Of a stretch of 64,000 nucleotides of DNA, positions 49,703-58,143 are shown piece after piece. This stretch comes from Acidimicrobiia bacterium UBA5794 (GTDB lineage Bacteria > Actinomycetota > Acidimicrobiia > Spongiisociales > UBA5794). Position 1 is the stretch's first letter. Every line of letters starts with the position of its first letter. The notes beneath the pieces were generated by a model. It made no database searches. It saw only the letters and a program-made list of their open reading frames with translations, and was not told the origin of the DNA. Location of the stretch: contig DIDS01000005.1 of the NCBI GenBank assembly GCA_002418265.1, forward strand, positions 1 through 64,000, written 5' to 3'. The translations under genes and the position numbers were made by a program.

Positions 49703-51019
49703 CTATCCGAGTGTGAGGTTGAGCGAGTGGCCTGTTGCTGCGTGAGATCCATCTTCGTCCCAAACCTGGATCGTCCCCACAACCGATTTCGTGGTGAGAT
49801 GGTCGATACGTGCTTCCCCGAGGAACCATCCGCCAAGGTTGCTCGACTTGGCAAAACGAGCGGTGATTTCCACGGTTGGGGTGAACATCGGTTTGACACC
49901 GAGAAGCCCGGATCCGAGCATCGTCACCGGCCAAATGAGCGCATCGATCGGCATGAACAGGCTTGCCGCAGACAGGTAGGCATCATCCCACCCTTCGGCC
50001 GTATTCGGGCACCATGCCCGCAGCATCCCGGTACTGCCATCGACGAGGTCTGGGATCTTCCAGTTCTCGACAGGTCGCCAGCTACGTATCGAGTTCCCGG
50101 GCTCACCACCCATCGAATCGATGATTTCATCAAGGGGAGAACAGTCCGATATCGGCATCACTTTGGGCATGGGTGGGGATGCGATCTCATCACCCCGGTC
50201 GACAGCAACCGACATGTGTGCCCGCCCGAACTCAGCATCATCCACGAGGATCGACATCGACATCTCCGCGGATCGGGCGCTGCGACGGTTGTGCTCCACC
50301 TCAATGGTCACGACGACGTCTCCCGGCACGGCCTCGAGATAGCGATAGGTGAGTGAGGTTGGGACCTTGTCTGGGTGTTCTGCTCCCGCAGCGGATAGCA
50401 CCGAGGCTGCGAGATAGCCACCGAACATGGAGCCGGAGGCATTCTCCCAATCGAGATCCATTGCAGCAGAATATGAGCCGTTCCCTCCTTGGAGGTTGAG
50501 TGCATCGCGCAGGCCAGCCATCCACCTCGGCGTGGTCGCGTCCACCGGGCCGGTGACCTTTCGGATGTCCTGGTGGCCGACGCTGGCAAGAGATTCCGCG
50601 TACGGTCCGTGAGCATCACCGAGGCTCGGAGAGACATACACAAGCGGTGCCAGGACAAAGTTCCGCTCTCGGATCCGTGGGTGAGGAATTGTGAGGCCGG
50701 GCACATCGATGGTTCGTCCGTCATACCAGAGGATGTCGAGATCCAGGGTTCTGGGATCCCAGCGCTCGCCACGGACCCGTCCGTGACGTCGCTCGATGTC
50801 AAGCAGCCGTGTCAGCAGATCCGTTGGTGCAAGGTCTGTTTCGAGACCAACAACAGCATTTTCAAAAGGATCCTGGTTGGTCACACCGATCGGCTCAGTT
50901 TCGTAGATCGGGGAGCCGCAGGTGATGGTTCCAAGGTCAGCAAGTGCGGTCAGGGCTTCTTCGAGATACTGCCTCCGATCGCCGACGTTCGAGCCGAGTC
51001 CGATGAACGTTCGAGCCAC
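49703..51019 (-). CDS. folK: FolK-thioesterase-like fusion protein
   Basis: A 438-residue fusion. Residues 1-155 are 6-hydroxymethyl-7,8-dihydropterin pyrophosphokinase: IGLGSNVGDR, ENAVVGLET, and RWDPRTLDLDILWYDG with IPHPRIRERNFVLAPL. Residues 175-438 resemble a double-hotdog acyl-CoA thioesterase (TesB/4HBT_3-like): FGGYLAASVLSAAG, SLTYRYLEAVPGDVVVTIEV (as pieces), and the C-terminal GGWFLGEARIDHLTT. No stop or frameshift separates the two. The pairing has no obvious pathway logic. Function of the C-terminal part is an inference from fold features. Confidence 0.85.
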   Translation of the reverse strand: MARTFIGLGSNVGDRRQYLEEALTALADLGTITCGSPIYETEPIGVTNQDPFENAVVGLETDLAPTDLLTRLLDIERRHGRVRGERWDPRTLDLDILWYDGRTIDVPGLTIPHPRIRERNFVLAPLVYVSPSLGDAHGPYAESLASVGHQDIRKVTGPVDATTPRWMAGLRDALNLQGGNGSYSAAMDLDWENASGSMFGGYLAASVLSAAGAEHPDKVPTSLTYRYLEAVPGDVVVTIEVEHNRRSARSAEMSMSILVDDAEFGRAHMSVAVDRGDEIASPPMPKVMPISDCSPLDEIIDSMGGEPGNSIRSWRPVENWKIPDLVDGSTGMLRAWCPNTAEGWDDAYLSAASLFMPIDALIWPVTMLGSGLLGVKPMFTPTVEITARFAKSSNLGGWFLGEARIDHLTTKSVVGTIQVWDEDGSHAATGHSLNLTLG

Positions 51020-51021
51020 GC

Positions 51022-51504
51022 TCAGACCTCTGGAATGAGGCGTCGGCCTTCCGGCCCGATCGCCCGCGCAAGAATCCTCTGGATCACGTCGGTGGCAACG
51101 ATGGGATCGTCGAGCATGCCCGAGTAGATCAAGTAGCCGGCAAGAAGTCCCGCCAGAGTGTCGTCAATCGTGTCGCGGTACACGAGCACGACAGCACCCT
51201 CGGGGGCAAGAGCCTCGTGGAGAAGGTCAAAAATCGGAGGGGTATCTTCAGGTTCGAGATTGGCTGGAACGTCGCTCGACGAGAACACGAATCCGGCGGT
51301 GTCATATGGCTGTGACGTCTGGGCAGGGCCGAGAAGACTGACGATCGAGTTGATCCCCTGATCCCGCAGCCAGATGAGCTCCTCTTCCCTGCGCACCTTG
51401 CGGTGTTGGAAGCCGTACCCACCGACCCTTTCGGAGACGGCAAGCCTGCCTTTGATGACCCAACGGAAGCCCCGCGGTTCAAGTCCTGTGGATTTCTTGC
51501 TCAT
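51022..51504 (-). CDS. dual-specificity-phosphatase-like protein lacking the catalytic motif
   Basis: A 160-residue protein. The first 60 residues (FRWVIKGRLAVSERVGGYG, then EEELIWLRDQGINSIVSLL) match the way tyrosine/dual-specificity phosphatases begin. Where HC-x5-R should lie, the sequence reads VLVYRDTIDDTLAGLLAGYLI, with no cysteine. It is therefore probably a non-catalytic relative. It lies between folP and folK, where folB commonly lies, and no folB is visible. Gaps to neighbours are 2 bp and 9 bp, so it belongs to the folate operon. Confidence 0.65.
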   Translation of the reverse strand: MSKKSTGLEPRGFRWVIKGRLAVSERVGGYGFQHRKVRREEELIWLRDQGINSIVSLLGPAQTSQPYDTAGFVFSSSDVPANLEPEDTPPIFDLLHEALAPEGAVVLVYRDTIDDTLAGLLAGYLIYSGMLDDPIVATDVIQRILARAIGPEGRRLIPEV

Positions 51505-51513
51505 ATCAGCTGT

Positions 51514-52404
51514 TCACGACCCTCTTGGCCGCACGATAGCGTCAACCACATGCGCTACCTCAACCGCAGCAGAGACCTTGTGAACCCGCAAAACGCTCGC
51601 CCCACCAGCGACCGCGACGGCAACAGCGGCGAGGCTGGCGTTGTCGCGTTGGGCCGGGGTCGTTGTACCCCGGATGGGCTTGAGAATCGTCGAAAGAAAT
51701 CGTTTCCGGCTGGCACCGATGAGGATCGGAAAGCCGCCGGCACCGAGTCGATCGATCGAACGAAGCAGTGTGAGATTGTGGTCCACGGTCTTTCCAAACC
51801 CGATCCCGGGATCAAGGACGATTTGAGAAGCGTCGATCCCCGATGCAATCGCCCGACCCGCCCTCATTTCGAGGAACGCTGCAACATCTGCGACGACGTC
51901 GACGTAGTGCGGGTTGTCCTGCATCGTTCGTGGGTCACCAAGCATGTGCATGATGACGACACCGGCGCCCTGTTCTGCACAAATCTCCATCATCTCGTCG
52001 TCTGCGAGTCCAGTCACATCGTTGACCACGACGGCACCGGCTTCGAGTGCGGCTTGGGCAACCACTGGCTTTGAGGTATCGATCGACACCTTGATTCCGG
52101 ATTCAGCAAGTGCCTCGACCACGGGCAGGACTCTCTTGAGTTCCTCAGCGACGGGGATACCGCTGGAGCCTGGCCTCGTCGACTCGCCTCCAACATCAAT
52201 GATTGCAGCACCAGATTCGACCATGGCCGTTCCGGCTTTGATCGCCACGATCGGATCGAGGTTGTGACCGGCATCTGAGAACGAATCAGGAGTGACGTTC
52301 ACCACACCCATCACAATTGGATGGGTCAGGTCAATCGTTCCACCTCGAACGGACCATGCGGACACCTTGGTGTCGGATCGACCGGATTCGATGTCGGACG
52401 TCAC
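51514..52404 (-). CDS. folP: dihydropteroate synthase
   Basis: A 296-residue DHPS, condensing dihydropterin pyrophosphate with p-aminobenzoate. TIM-barrel signatures are present: MGVVNVTPDSFSD, GGESTRPGS, SIDTSKP, VVNDVTG, DPGIGFGKT and GASRKRF. The frame opens at a TTG at 52437, overlapping ftsH. I prefer the GTG at 52404, 4 bp after the ftsH stop. A further GTG at 52365 is also possible. Confidence 0.94.
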   Translation of the reverse strand: MTSDIESGRSDTKVSAWSVRGGTIDLTHPIVMGVVNVTPDSFSDAGHNLDPIVAIKAGTAMVESGAAIIDVGGESTRPGSSGIPVAEELKRVLPVVEALAESGIKVSIDTSKPVVAQAALEAGAVVVNDVTGLADDEMMEICAEQGAGVVIMHMLGDPRTMQDNPHYVDVVADVAAFLEMRAGRAIASGIDASQIVLDPGIGFGKTVDHNLTLLRSIDRLGAGGFPILIGASRKRFLSTILKPIRGTTTPAQRDNASLAAVAVAVAGGASVLRVHKVSAAVEVAHVVDAIVRPRGS

Positions 52405-52408
52405 TGCG

Positions 52409-54316
52409 TCAGACAGCCCCGTCGGTGCGTGCCGCAACGGCTGATTGAATGCCGACGACCGAGTCGGGGGCCTTGATACGAAGGCTGTCGTCGTCCCCGT
52501 GTTGCCACTTGGGTACGTCGTGGAAGATCTCGATCACCTCATCGGCATCAAGTGATTCCTTCTCTATCAGGGCCGCCGCAATCCTATGGAGCGCATCAAT
52601 GTGGGTCTCAAGAACCGCTCGTGCTTCGTCGTGGGCTTGAGTGATCAGGTATCGGATCTCTTCGTCGACTGCCGCTGCGACCTCGTTGGAGTAGTCCTGG
52701 GTTCGGCTGTAGTCCTTCCCGAGGAACACCTCAGCATCCGGCTTCCCGTACTGAAGAGGACCAAGCTTGTCGCTCATCCCGTACTCCATAACCATTTTGC
52801 GTGCAATCTGGGTCGCCTTCTCGATATCGTTGCTTGCCCCTGTGGTTGGGTCAACAAAGATGAGTTCCTCAGCTGTACGCCCACCGAGGAGCATGGCGAG
52901 CTGGTCCACCATCTCGGACCGTCGTTGGTAGTACTTGTCCTCGAGGGGGAGTGCGAGGGTGTAGCCACCGGCGCGTCCACGCGGGATGATCGTCACCTTG
53001 TGGATCGGATCTGCATTCGGGAGTGCATATCCCACGAGGGCGTGGCCACCTTCGTGATACGCCGTGATCTCCTTCTCCTTTTCGGACATGATGCGAGATT
53101 TGCGTTCTGGTCCTGCGATGACCCGTTCAATTGCTTCTTCGAGGTTCTTCATCCCGATCTCGTCATGTCCGAGCCGTGCCGATAGCAATGCCGCCTCGTT
53201 GATGAGGTTTGCGAGATCTGCCCCGGTGAACCCCGGCGTCTGACGAGCCAGGACTCCGAGATCTACCCCCTCGGCAAGGGGCTTCCCTTTGGCATGTACC
53301 GCAAGAATGGCCTCGCGACCCTTCAGGTCGGGTCGATCAACGACCACCTGACGGTCAAAGCGTCCAGGCCGTAGCAGTGCAGGATCGAGAATATCTGGCC
53401 GGTTTGTCGATGCGATCACGATCACACCCGACGAGACATCGAACCCGTCAAGTTCAACGAGAAGCTGGTTCAGTGTCTGTTCACGTTCATCATGTCCACC
53501 ACCGAGGCCCGCGCCACGGTGACGACCAACGGCGTCAATCTCGTCGATGAAGACGATCGAAGGCGCGCTCTGCTTTGCCTGCTCGAATAGGTCTCTCACC
53601 CGTGAGGCGCCAACACCGACGAACATCTCAACAAAATCCGATCCCGAGATTGAGAAGAACGGAACGCCAGCCTCCCCGGCGACCGCCCGAGCAAGCAGTG
53701 TCTTACCGGTTCCCGGGGGACCATAGAGCAGTACCCCCTTCGGAATCTTGGCCCCCATGGCCCTGAATTTCTGGGGTGAGGCAAGAAATTCCTTGATCTC
53801 TTCGAGTTCCTCGACCGCTTCATCGGCACCGGCCACATCTGAAAAGTGAACTTTCGGTGTGTCCTTGGATACCTGCTTCGCCTTGGACTTGCCAAATTGC
53901 ATCACGCGGTTTCCCCCGCCCTGCATCTGCATGATCACGAAGATGAAGAGGCCGAATATCAGCAGATAGGGAACGAATGTCAGGATGTAGTCGAAGATGG
54001 TCGGAGCTTCAGCATCGACCCTGAACGAGGCCCCCGAAGCTTGCAGCTCTTTGGTCAGGTCACCCGCGAACTCAGCGGGATACTTCACCACGAACTCGAA
54101 GGTCTCAGTTCCCGTGTCTATGGTCCCTGACAACTCGTTCGAGCGGTCCTTCATGAGGACCTCGCCTTCGATGTCACCGGCGTGGAGGTGGGTGTAGAAC
54201 TCGTCAAGCGTCAGTTCGGTTGGCGCCATCGCCTGGCTGAACACCAGTTGGAACGCAAGTACCACCAAAACGATGGCAGCGAAGTAGATGAGGATGGTTC
54301 TCGCCGTGCGGTTCAC
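52409..54316 (-). CDS. ftsH: ATP-dependent zinc metalloprotease FtsH
   Basis: A 635-residue FtsH. Two N-terminal membrane segments flank a short extracytoplasmic domain (about residues 30-95). The AAA+ module has Walker A GPPGTGKT and SRH region, and the M41 protease carries HEGGHA (about residue 419) with a downstream zinc-ligand aspartate. It degrades membrane and short-lived regulatory proteins. I chose the GTG at 54316 because AGGAG lies 4 nt upstream; the frame opens 48 bp earlier. Confidence 0.96.
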   Translation of the reverse strand: MNRTARTILIYFAAIVLVVLAFQLVFSQAMAPTELTLDEFYTHLHAGDIEGEVLMKDRSNELSGTIDTGTETFEFVVKYPAEFAGDLTKELQASGASFRVDAEAPTIFDYILTFVPYLLIFGLFIFVIMQMQGGGNRVMQFGKSKAKQVSKDTPKVHFSDVAGADEAVEELEEIKEFLASPQKFRAMGAKIPKGVLLYGPPGTGKTLLARAVAGEAGVPFFSISGSDFVEMFVGVGASRVRDLFEQAKQSAPSIVFIDEIDAVGRHRGAGLGGGHDEREQTLNQLLVELDGFDVSSGVIVIASTNRPDILDPALLRPGRFDRQVVVDRPDLKGREAILAVHAKGKPLAEGVDLGVLARQTPGFTGADLANLINEAALLSARLGHDEIGMKNLEEAIERVIAGPERKSRIMSEKEKEITAYHEGGHALVGYALPNADPIHKVTIIPRGRAGGYTLALPLEDKYYQRRSEMVDQLAMLLGGRTAEELIFVDPTTGASNDIEKATQIARKMVMEYGMSDKLGPLQYGKPDAEVFLGKDYSRTQDYSNEVAAAVDEEIRYLITQAHDEARAVLETHIDALHRIAAALIEKESLDADEVIEIFHDVPKWQHGDDDSLRIKAPDSVVGIQSAVAARTDGAV

Positions 54317-54404
54317 GGGGCTCCTAGCGATATGGCTGACGCCAATGACAATCCATCGGCTCACCCATGGTACGGCTTCAGTACGTCAAAGTTCCCAGAA
54401 CGAG

Positions 54405-54929
54405 TCAGTCGACGCTGTCCACAACGGCCACATATGGGAGGTTTCGATACTTGCCCTCATAGTCAAGGCCATAGCCGATCACGAAGGCCGGTGGGATGCG
54501 GAATCCCTGATATTTGATGTCAAGCGGTGGCCGCTCAACACCATCTTTGATCAGCAATGCAGCCAGTGACAGGCTTGCAGGGCGTCGTACCGACAGGTTC
54601 TTGAGCAGATATTGGAGGGTCAGCCCGGTGTCGACGATGTCTTCGACGATGAGTACGTGGCGGTTCTCGATCTGCTCGTCGAGATCTTTGAGGATTCGTA
54701 CGACTCCCGAGCTCTTCGTTGCCGAGCCGTACGATGACACCGCCATGAAATCGAATTCAACGGGGATGGTGATGTGTCTGGCGAGATCGGCCATCACAAC
54801 AAACGCCCCCTTGAGAATCCCGACAAGCAAAAGGTCTTTGCCTGTGTAGTCTCTCGTTATCGCTGCTCCCATTTCGGAGAGCTTCGCCTCGATCTCGTCA
54901 GCCGAAACCAGCGTCTTCCCAATCTTCAC
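54405..54929 (-). CDS. hpt: hypoxanthine phosphoribosyltransferase
   Basis: A 174-residue purine salvage PRTase. The PRPP-binding loop is VLIVEDIVDTGLTL (about 94-107), and LLLVGILKGAFVVMADL and DFMAVSSYG precede it; the C-terminal FVIGYGLDYEGKYRNLPYV is typical. The GTG at 54929 with AAAGG upstream is used; the much longer open frame is antiphase tilS. It lies 13 bp after tilS and before ftsH, the conserved tilS-hpt-ftsH order. Confidence 0.95.
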   Translation of the reverse strand: MKIGKTLVSADEIEAKLSEMGAAITRDYTGKDLLLVGILKGAFVVMADLARHITIPVEFDFMAVSSYGSATKSSGVVRILKDLDEQIENRHVLIVEDIVDTGLTLQYLLKNLSVRRPASLSLAALLIKDGVERPPLDIKYQGFRIPPAFVIGYGLDYEGKYRNLPYVAVVDSVD

Positions 54930-54942
54930 TACGGACCTTTCT

Positions 54943-56232
54943 TCATAGCGGGTGATCCCGTTCAATGATGACAGCCGGTTGACCCAATACTGGGCGTGCC
55001 CACGGTGCAACACGGACACCAGCAATCGCTGCAATTCGCCCATCGGCCATGACAACTGGCCACGACGGACGTTTCCTCGCTGGGACCCCCGCCGCGCGGA
55101 GCACCTCACTGACAGGTGTCGATCCACCGTCGATGTCGATCCGGTCCCCCTCAACGGCCGCTCGCACGACATATCCCGCCTTGTGGGTTGCCTCGAGAGC
55201 CGTTCGCCTTCCTGTTGTGTGATGGAGTGCCGGGGATGCTGACATGAATACGTTGTAACTCGATCCGTGCCACGCGAAGCGTTTCCCGACGGTAACGGCA
55301 ACGGTTTCGTCGATGTCCGGGGCAGCCTTTGAGGCAACGACCAGCTCGGCATTCTCCCTGATGGACACAAGATCGCCGGACAGGGATCGTTGCTTTCCGT
55401 CAATCGCCGTTGCGTACACGGCTTCGATGTCGGTGTGTGAACCGCCATGGGGAAAGTAGAAAGAACTGAGCGCGGTTCTGATTGACGCGGTGGCCACAGC
55501 GCGCGGTGCCAGCACGAGCGGAGCGGTCGGGATGGCCACTTCGGTTGGCGATGTTCTGATGGGGATCTGGTTTGCCTGTTGCAGCACGACATCTGCATCG
55601 TCACCGATCAGACGCCCGCTGAGTGCGAGGTTTGACCGAAACGATGGCCCGTACTCCGATTCGATGTGCGGGATGAGTTCGGAACGGATCTTTGATCGTA
55701 GAAAACGTGGATCCGTGTTTGAGGGATCGTCGGTGAATGCAAGATCGGACGCGAGTGCCACATTGCGGAGTGTCTGTCGCGAGATTTCAAGGAACGGACG
55801 TCGGAAAGGGCCACGTGACGCAGGGATTCCCGACAGACCTGTCGGGCCTGATCCACGAAGAACGCGCATCAGCACGGTTTCTGCCTGGTCGTCACGGGTA
55901 TGGCCCGTACAGCACACCTCGTCGTCGTCAAGGTTGGCCTCGATTGCTCGGTAGCGGGCGTCTCGGAGGCGTTCCTCGAGATTCGGCCCGTTGGGTACGA
56001 CAGCTTCAAGGATCGTCAAGGGAATCCCAAGACCTTCGGCGAGGCGCTCGGCCGCGGCTCGAAGATCGGTCGACGCGTCGAGGCCGTGGTTGACGAACAC
56101 GGCACGGACCGCATCAAGTGCTTTGGCGGATGCAGCCAGCAATACTGCGGAATCAGCACCCCCGCCGAGTGCTACGACACATGAACGATCTCCGACGGCT
56201 GCTTGCACGAGGCGGGAGAGGTCGCCGATCAT
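54943..56232 (-). CDS. tilS: tRNA(Ile)-lysidine synthase
   Basis: A 429-residue TilS. It modifies C34 of the AUA-reading tRNA-Ile to lysidine. The N-terminal PP-loop reads LGGGADS (about 22-28), where the usual first serine of SGG-x-DS is glycine. VCCTGHTRDDQAETVLMRVLRGSG, read in pieces, is a second conserved block. The C-terminal substrate-binding domain follows. ATG overlaps the zinc-protease stop by 4 bp. Confidence 0.92.
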   Translation of the reverse strand: MIGDLSRLVQAAVGDRSCVVALGGGADSAVLLAASAKALDAVRAVFVNHGLDASTDLRAAAERLAEGLGIPLTILEAVVPNGPNLEERLRDARYRAIEANLDDDEVCCTGHTRDDQAETVLMRVLRGSGPTGLSGIPASRGPFRRPFLEISRQTLRNVALASDLAFTDDPSNTDPRFLRSKIRSELIPHIESEYGPSFRSNLALSGRLIGDDADVVLQQANQIPIRTSPTEVAIPTAPLVLAPRAVATASIRTALSSFYFPHGGSHTDIEAVYATAIDGKQRSLSGDLVSIRENAELVVASKAAPDIDETVAVTVGKRFAWHGSSYNVFMSASPALHHTTGRRTALEATHKAGYVVRAAVEGDRIDIDGGSTPVSEVLRAAGVPARKRPSWPVVMADGRIAAIAGVRVAPWARPVLGQPAVIIERDHPL

Positions 56233-57284
56233 GCGCCCACTCTCTTCAACCAAAGATGTGGGTCTTTGATCTCGTCGAGAGTCGGGAGGGTCTCGGGTGA
56301 TTCCCACGCCATCGACAGGGCATCCCACGACGCGAGCCGTTCGACCTCGTTGATGAACTTCGCCCCATCGTCGTACTGACGGAGCTTCATTTCGATGCCG
56401 ATGAGTTTCATGAATGCGGCCGACTTCGGGTCCTTCCGTCTCGCCTTCAAGATGTCTGACATCCTTGAGACGTCAGCGATCTCTTGGGCTCCCACGCGGT
56501 TCATCACAACATGGCCGTGTCCTTCCAGGAGCGACATGAGTGCCTGCACCTTGTCGATGACACCACGCTGGGCAGGCGAGGCGAGGAGGCCGACAAGGCC
56601 CTGGTCACCGAACGGGTCCTCGCCTGCCAGCCTCGCAGCACGAAACTCGGCCGAGATCCTCGCGAATCGTCCCTTCTCCGGTCCGTCTGTGGCGATCAGC
56701 TCCTCGACCAGGGACAGGAAATACGGACGCATCCACGGGACACCGGTGAACTGGGCCCGGTGGGCACATTCGTGAAGGGCGACCCAGAATCGGAAGCTCG
56801 ATGGCTTGAATTGATGCTTGCGTTCCATCGAGAGGATGTTTGCCCCGACGAACAGGACCGTGTCTCCATATTCGTTGTCACCGGTGGGGAGAACAAGCTC
56901 ATATTGACCCAGCACCCGTTTGGACATGAACCCGAGCAAAGCACCAATTTGGACTCCCATCGCTTTTCCCGCGATTGATCTCCTTTCTGGTGGATCATCG
57001 TCTGAGGCTGACCCATCGCCCGCCAGTGCATCTTCGATCGGTTTCAGCATCCGTGAGAACGAGCGTGTGTTCGTGTCGACCCAATCGTGACGAGTGATCA
57101 CGCCGACCACTGGTGACCCTGGAGTGATCAGACCGGTCGCTTCAGAAACCATCTCGGAAGCTCTCGCGACGAGATCCGGTGCCTGCTTTTCGAATCGGCG
57201 TTCGTGGTACGTACCAGCCAACGGATAGTCGCCGGAGAACCTCCGTGAGATGTTTCGCGCTGTATCCCAGTCGACCTTGCTCAT
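56229..57284 (-). CDS. zinc-dependent metalloprotease-like protein (DUF2342, zincin_2)
   Basis: A 351-residue actinobacterial protein of the zincin_2 family, sometimes named coenzyme-F420-biosynthesis-associated. The metal-site helix is ALHECAHR (HExxH-type, about residues 168-175), and a second family block is LLEGHGHVVMN. No signal peptide. The true substrate is unknown. Upstream of tilS and overlapping it by 4 bp. TAGGCT lies 6 nt before the ATG, so it probably starts a leaderless operon tilS-hpt. Confidence 0.88.
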   Translation of the reverse strand: MSKVDWDTARNISRRFSGDYPLAGTYHERRFEKQAPDLVARASEMVSEATGLITPGSPVVGVITRHDWVDTNTRSFSRMLKPIEDALAGDGSASDDDPPERRSIAGKAMGVQIGALLGFMSKRVLGQYELVLPTGDNEYGDTVLFVGANILSMERKHQFKPSSFRFWVALHECAHRAQFTGVPWMRPYFLSLVEELIATDGPEKGRFARISAEFRAARLAGEDPFGDQGLVGLLASPAQRGVIDKVQALMSLLEGHGHVVMNRVGAQEIADVSRMSDILKARRKDPKSAAFMKLIGIEMKLRQYDDGAKFINEVERLASWDALSMAWESPETLPTLDEIKDPHLWLKRVGA

Positions 57285-57290
57285 GTGCTG

Positions 57291-57296
57291 AGCCTA
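57291..57296 (-). promoter_or_regulatory. -10 box of a leaderless promoter for the zinc protease operon
   Basis: TAGGCT on the minus strand ends 6 nt before the ATG at 57284; no ribosome site. Confidence 0.45.
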
Positions 57297-57318
57297 CGGC
57301 GGGATAAGACGGATTGGG

Positions 57319-57627
57319 TCAGGCGACGACTTCGTAGCGCCGACGGATGGTTCGGTTGTATCCGATGGCGTACCCACCGATGATCAGGACCGTGAGGACT
57401 CCAAGGAGCGGATACACAAAGCGTGCGGTCCACGGCTGTTCGGCTTCGTCGGCGTCTGCCGGCGGGACAACGACTGCTGGTTCATCGGCACCAGCATTCG
57501 GGACCGGTGCAAGTGTCGTCTCGGTGGTTTCCTCGGGAGGAGCCTCGGTTGCAAGCACAGGTGCAGCGACGCCGAGCACAAGAGAGGCCACGAAGGCGAG
57601 GACAACGATGCGGGTGATCCGATGCAT
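57319..57627 (-). CDS. small secreted or membrane-anchored protein
   Basis: A 102-residue protein: signal peptide-like start (MHRITRIVVLAFVASLVLG, cleavage probably after ATA or VLA near residue 26), a 40-residue Pro/Glu/Thr-rich stretch, and a membrane segment (about 72-91, FVYPLLGVLTVLIIGGYAIGY) followed by a basic tail RTIRRRYE. No family recognised; similar anchored linkers occur in many actinobacteria. The ATG at 57627 is supported by TATTCT 7 nt upstream. Confidence 0.7.
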   Translation of the reverse strand: MHRITRIVVLAFVASLVLGVAAPVLATEAPPEETTETTLAPVPNAGADEPAVVVPPADADEAEQPWTARFVYPLLGVLTVLIIGGYAIGYNRTIRRRYEVVA

Positions 57628-57634
57628 GTCCGAA

Positions 57635-57640
57635 AGAATA
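57635..57640 (-). promoter_or_regulatory. -10 box of a leaderless promoter
   Basis: TATTCT on the minus strand ends 7 nt before the ATG at 57627, directly beyond a long hairpin that isolates it from the upstream gene. Confidence 0.45.
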
Positions 57641-57642
57641 GA

Positions 57643-57700
57643 CGGTCGGTGGGCTGACAACTCATCATGCGAAAGCATCATGTTGTCAGCCCACCGACCG
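57643..57700 (-). terminator. 19-bp perfect stem hairpin
   Basis: CGGTCGGTGGGCTGACAAC (57643-57661) pairs perfectly with 57682-57700. The 20-nt apical part contains an additional ATGC/GCAT mini-stem. It lies 32 bp after the small cysteine-rich gene and its minus-strand 3' side runs into a T-rich stretch. Confidence 0.8.
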
Positions 57701-57732
57701 CTTGTGCGAGTCCTTGGAGATACGGGCGTCGT

Positions 57733-57930
57733 TTAGGCCTCTGCCTTGACGATACGACCCCGAAGTCTTGGGTATTTTGTGGGAGCGTGGGTGTAGCACC
57801 ACTCTCGCCGGTTGTACTGGGAAAGACGCGTGTCACAGCCCTTCGATGCACACGTACGCCCCGTCGAATATGTCTTGGGGGCTCGTGATTCACCGCTGAA
57901 CTTGCGTCCCTTCAATGCGGTTTCGTTCAT
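57733..57930 (-). CDS. small cysteine/histidine-rich protein
   Basis: A 65-residue basic protein. C-x4-C (CASKGC) and C-x2-H (CYTH) 11 residues later suggest a small zinc-binding site; the tail is KYPRLRGRIVKAEA. I do not know its function; a nucleic-acid-binding role is plausible from the charge. GGAGG lies 5 nt before the ATG, one of the strongest ribosome sites in the window, so it may be highly expressed. Upstream in-frame codons are ignored for that reason. Confidence 0.75.
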   Translation of the reverse strand: MNETALKGRKFSGESRAPKTYSTGRTCASKGCDTRLSQYNRREWCYTHAPTKYPRLRGRIVKAEA

Positions 57931-58054
57931 GTTGACCTCCGTTTCGGGGTTCCCGACGCGGCATCCCACGTCCCCCGTTCTTGGTTTCTACCCATTAGAA
58001 CGTCCGAACACCCTCCTTCGTTCCCTCCCGGGCATGAGAAAAGGATGAGAGATA

Positions 58055-58096
58055 ACCGATAACCGATAACCGACAACCGATGACCGATGACCGATC
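58055..58096. repeat. six-unit heptamer array (ACCGATA/ACCGATG class)
   Basis: ACCGATA, ACCGATA, ACCGACA, ACCGATG, ACCGATG, ACCGATC in register, between the small cysteine-rich gene and the anti-sigma gene. Confidence 0.93.
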
Positions 58097-58109
58097 TCAG
58101 GAGGCTACG

Positions 58110-58130
58110 AGCTAAAAGCTAAAAGCAGAG
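58110..58130. repeat. AGCTAAA heptamers
   Basis: AGCTAAA, AGCTAAA, AGCAGAG keep the 7-bp period and follow the ACCGATR array, as in the other arrays where both classes are adjacent. Confidence 0.7.
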
Positions 58131-58143
58131 GCTGAAGGCCTCT
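58127..58143 (-). terminator. hairpin at the end of the anti-sigma gene
   Basis: AGAGGC-TGAAG-GCCTCT forms a 6-bp perfect stem overlapping the last base of the anti-sigma stop codon. Confidence 0.5.

Noticed and set aside
54405..55604. 225-residue N-terminal extension of hpt
   Set aside because: Antiphase sequence of tilS; the family start and a ribosome site are at 54929.
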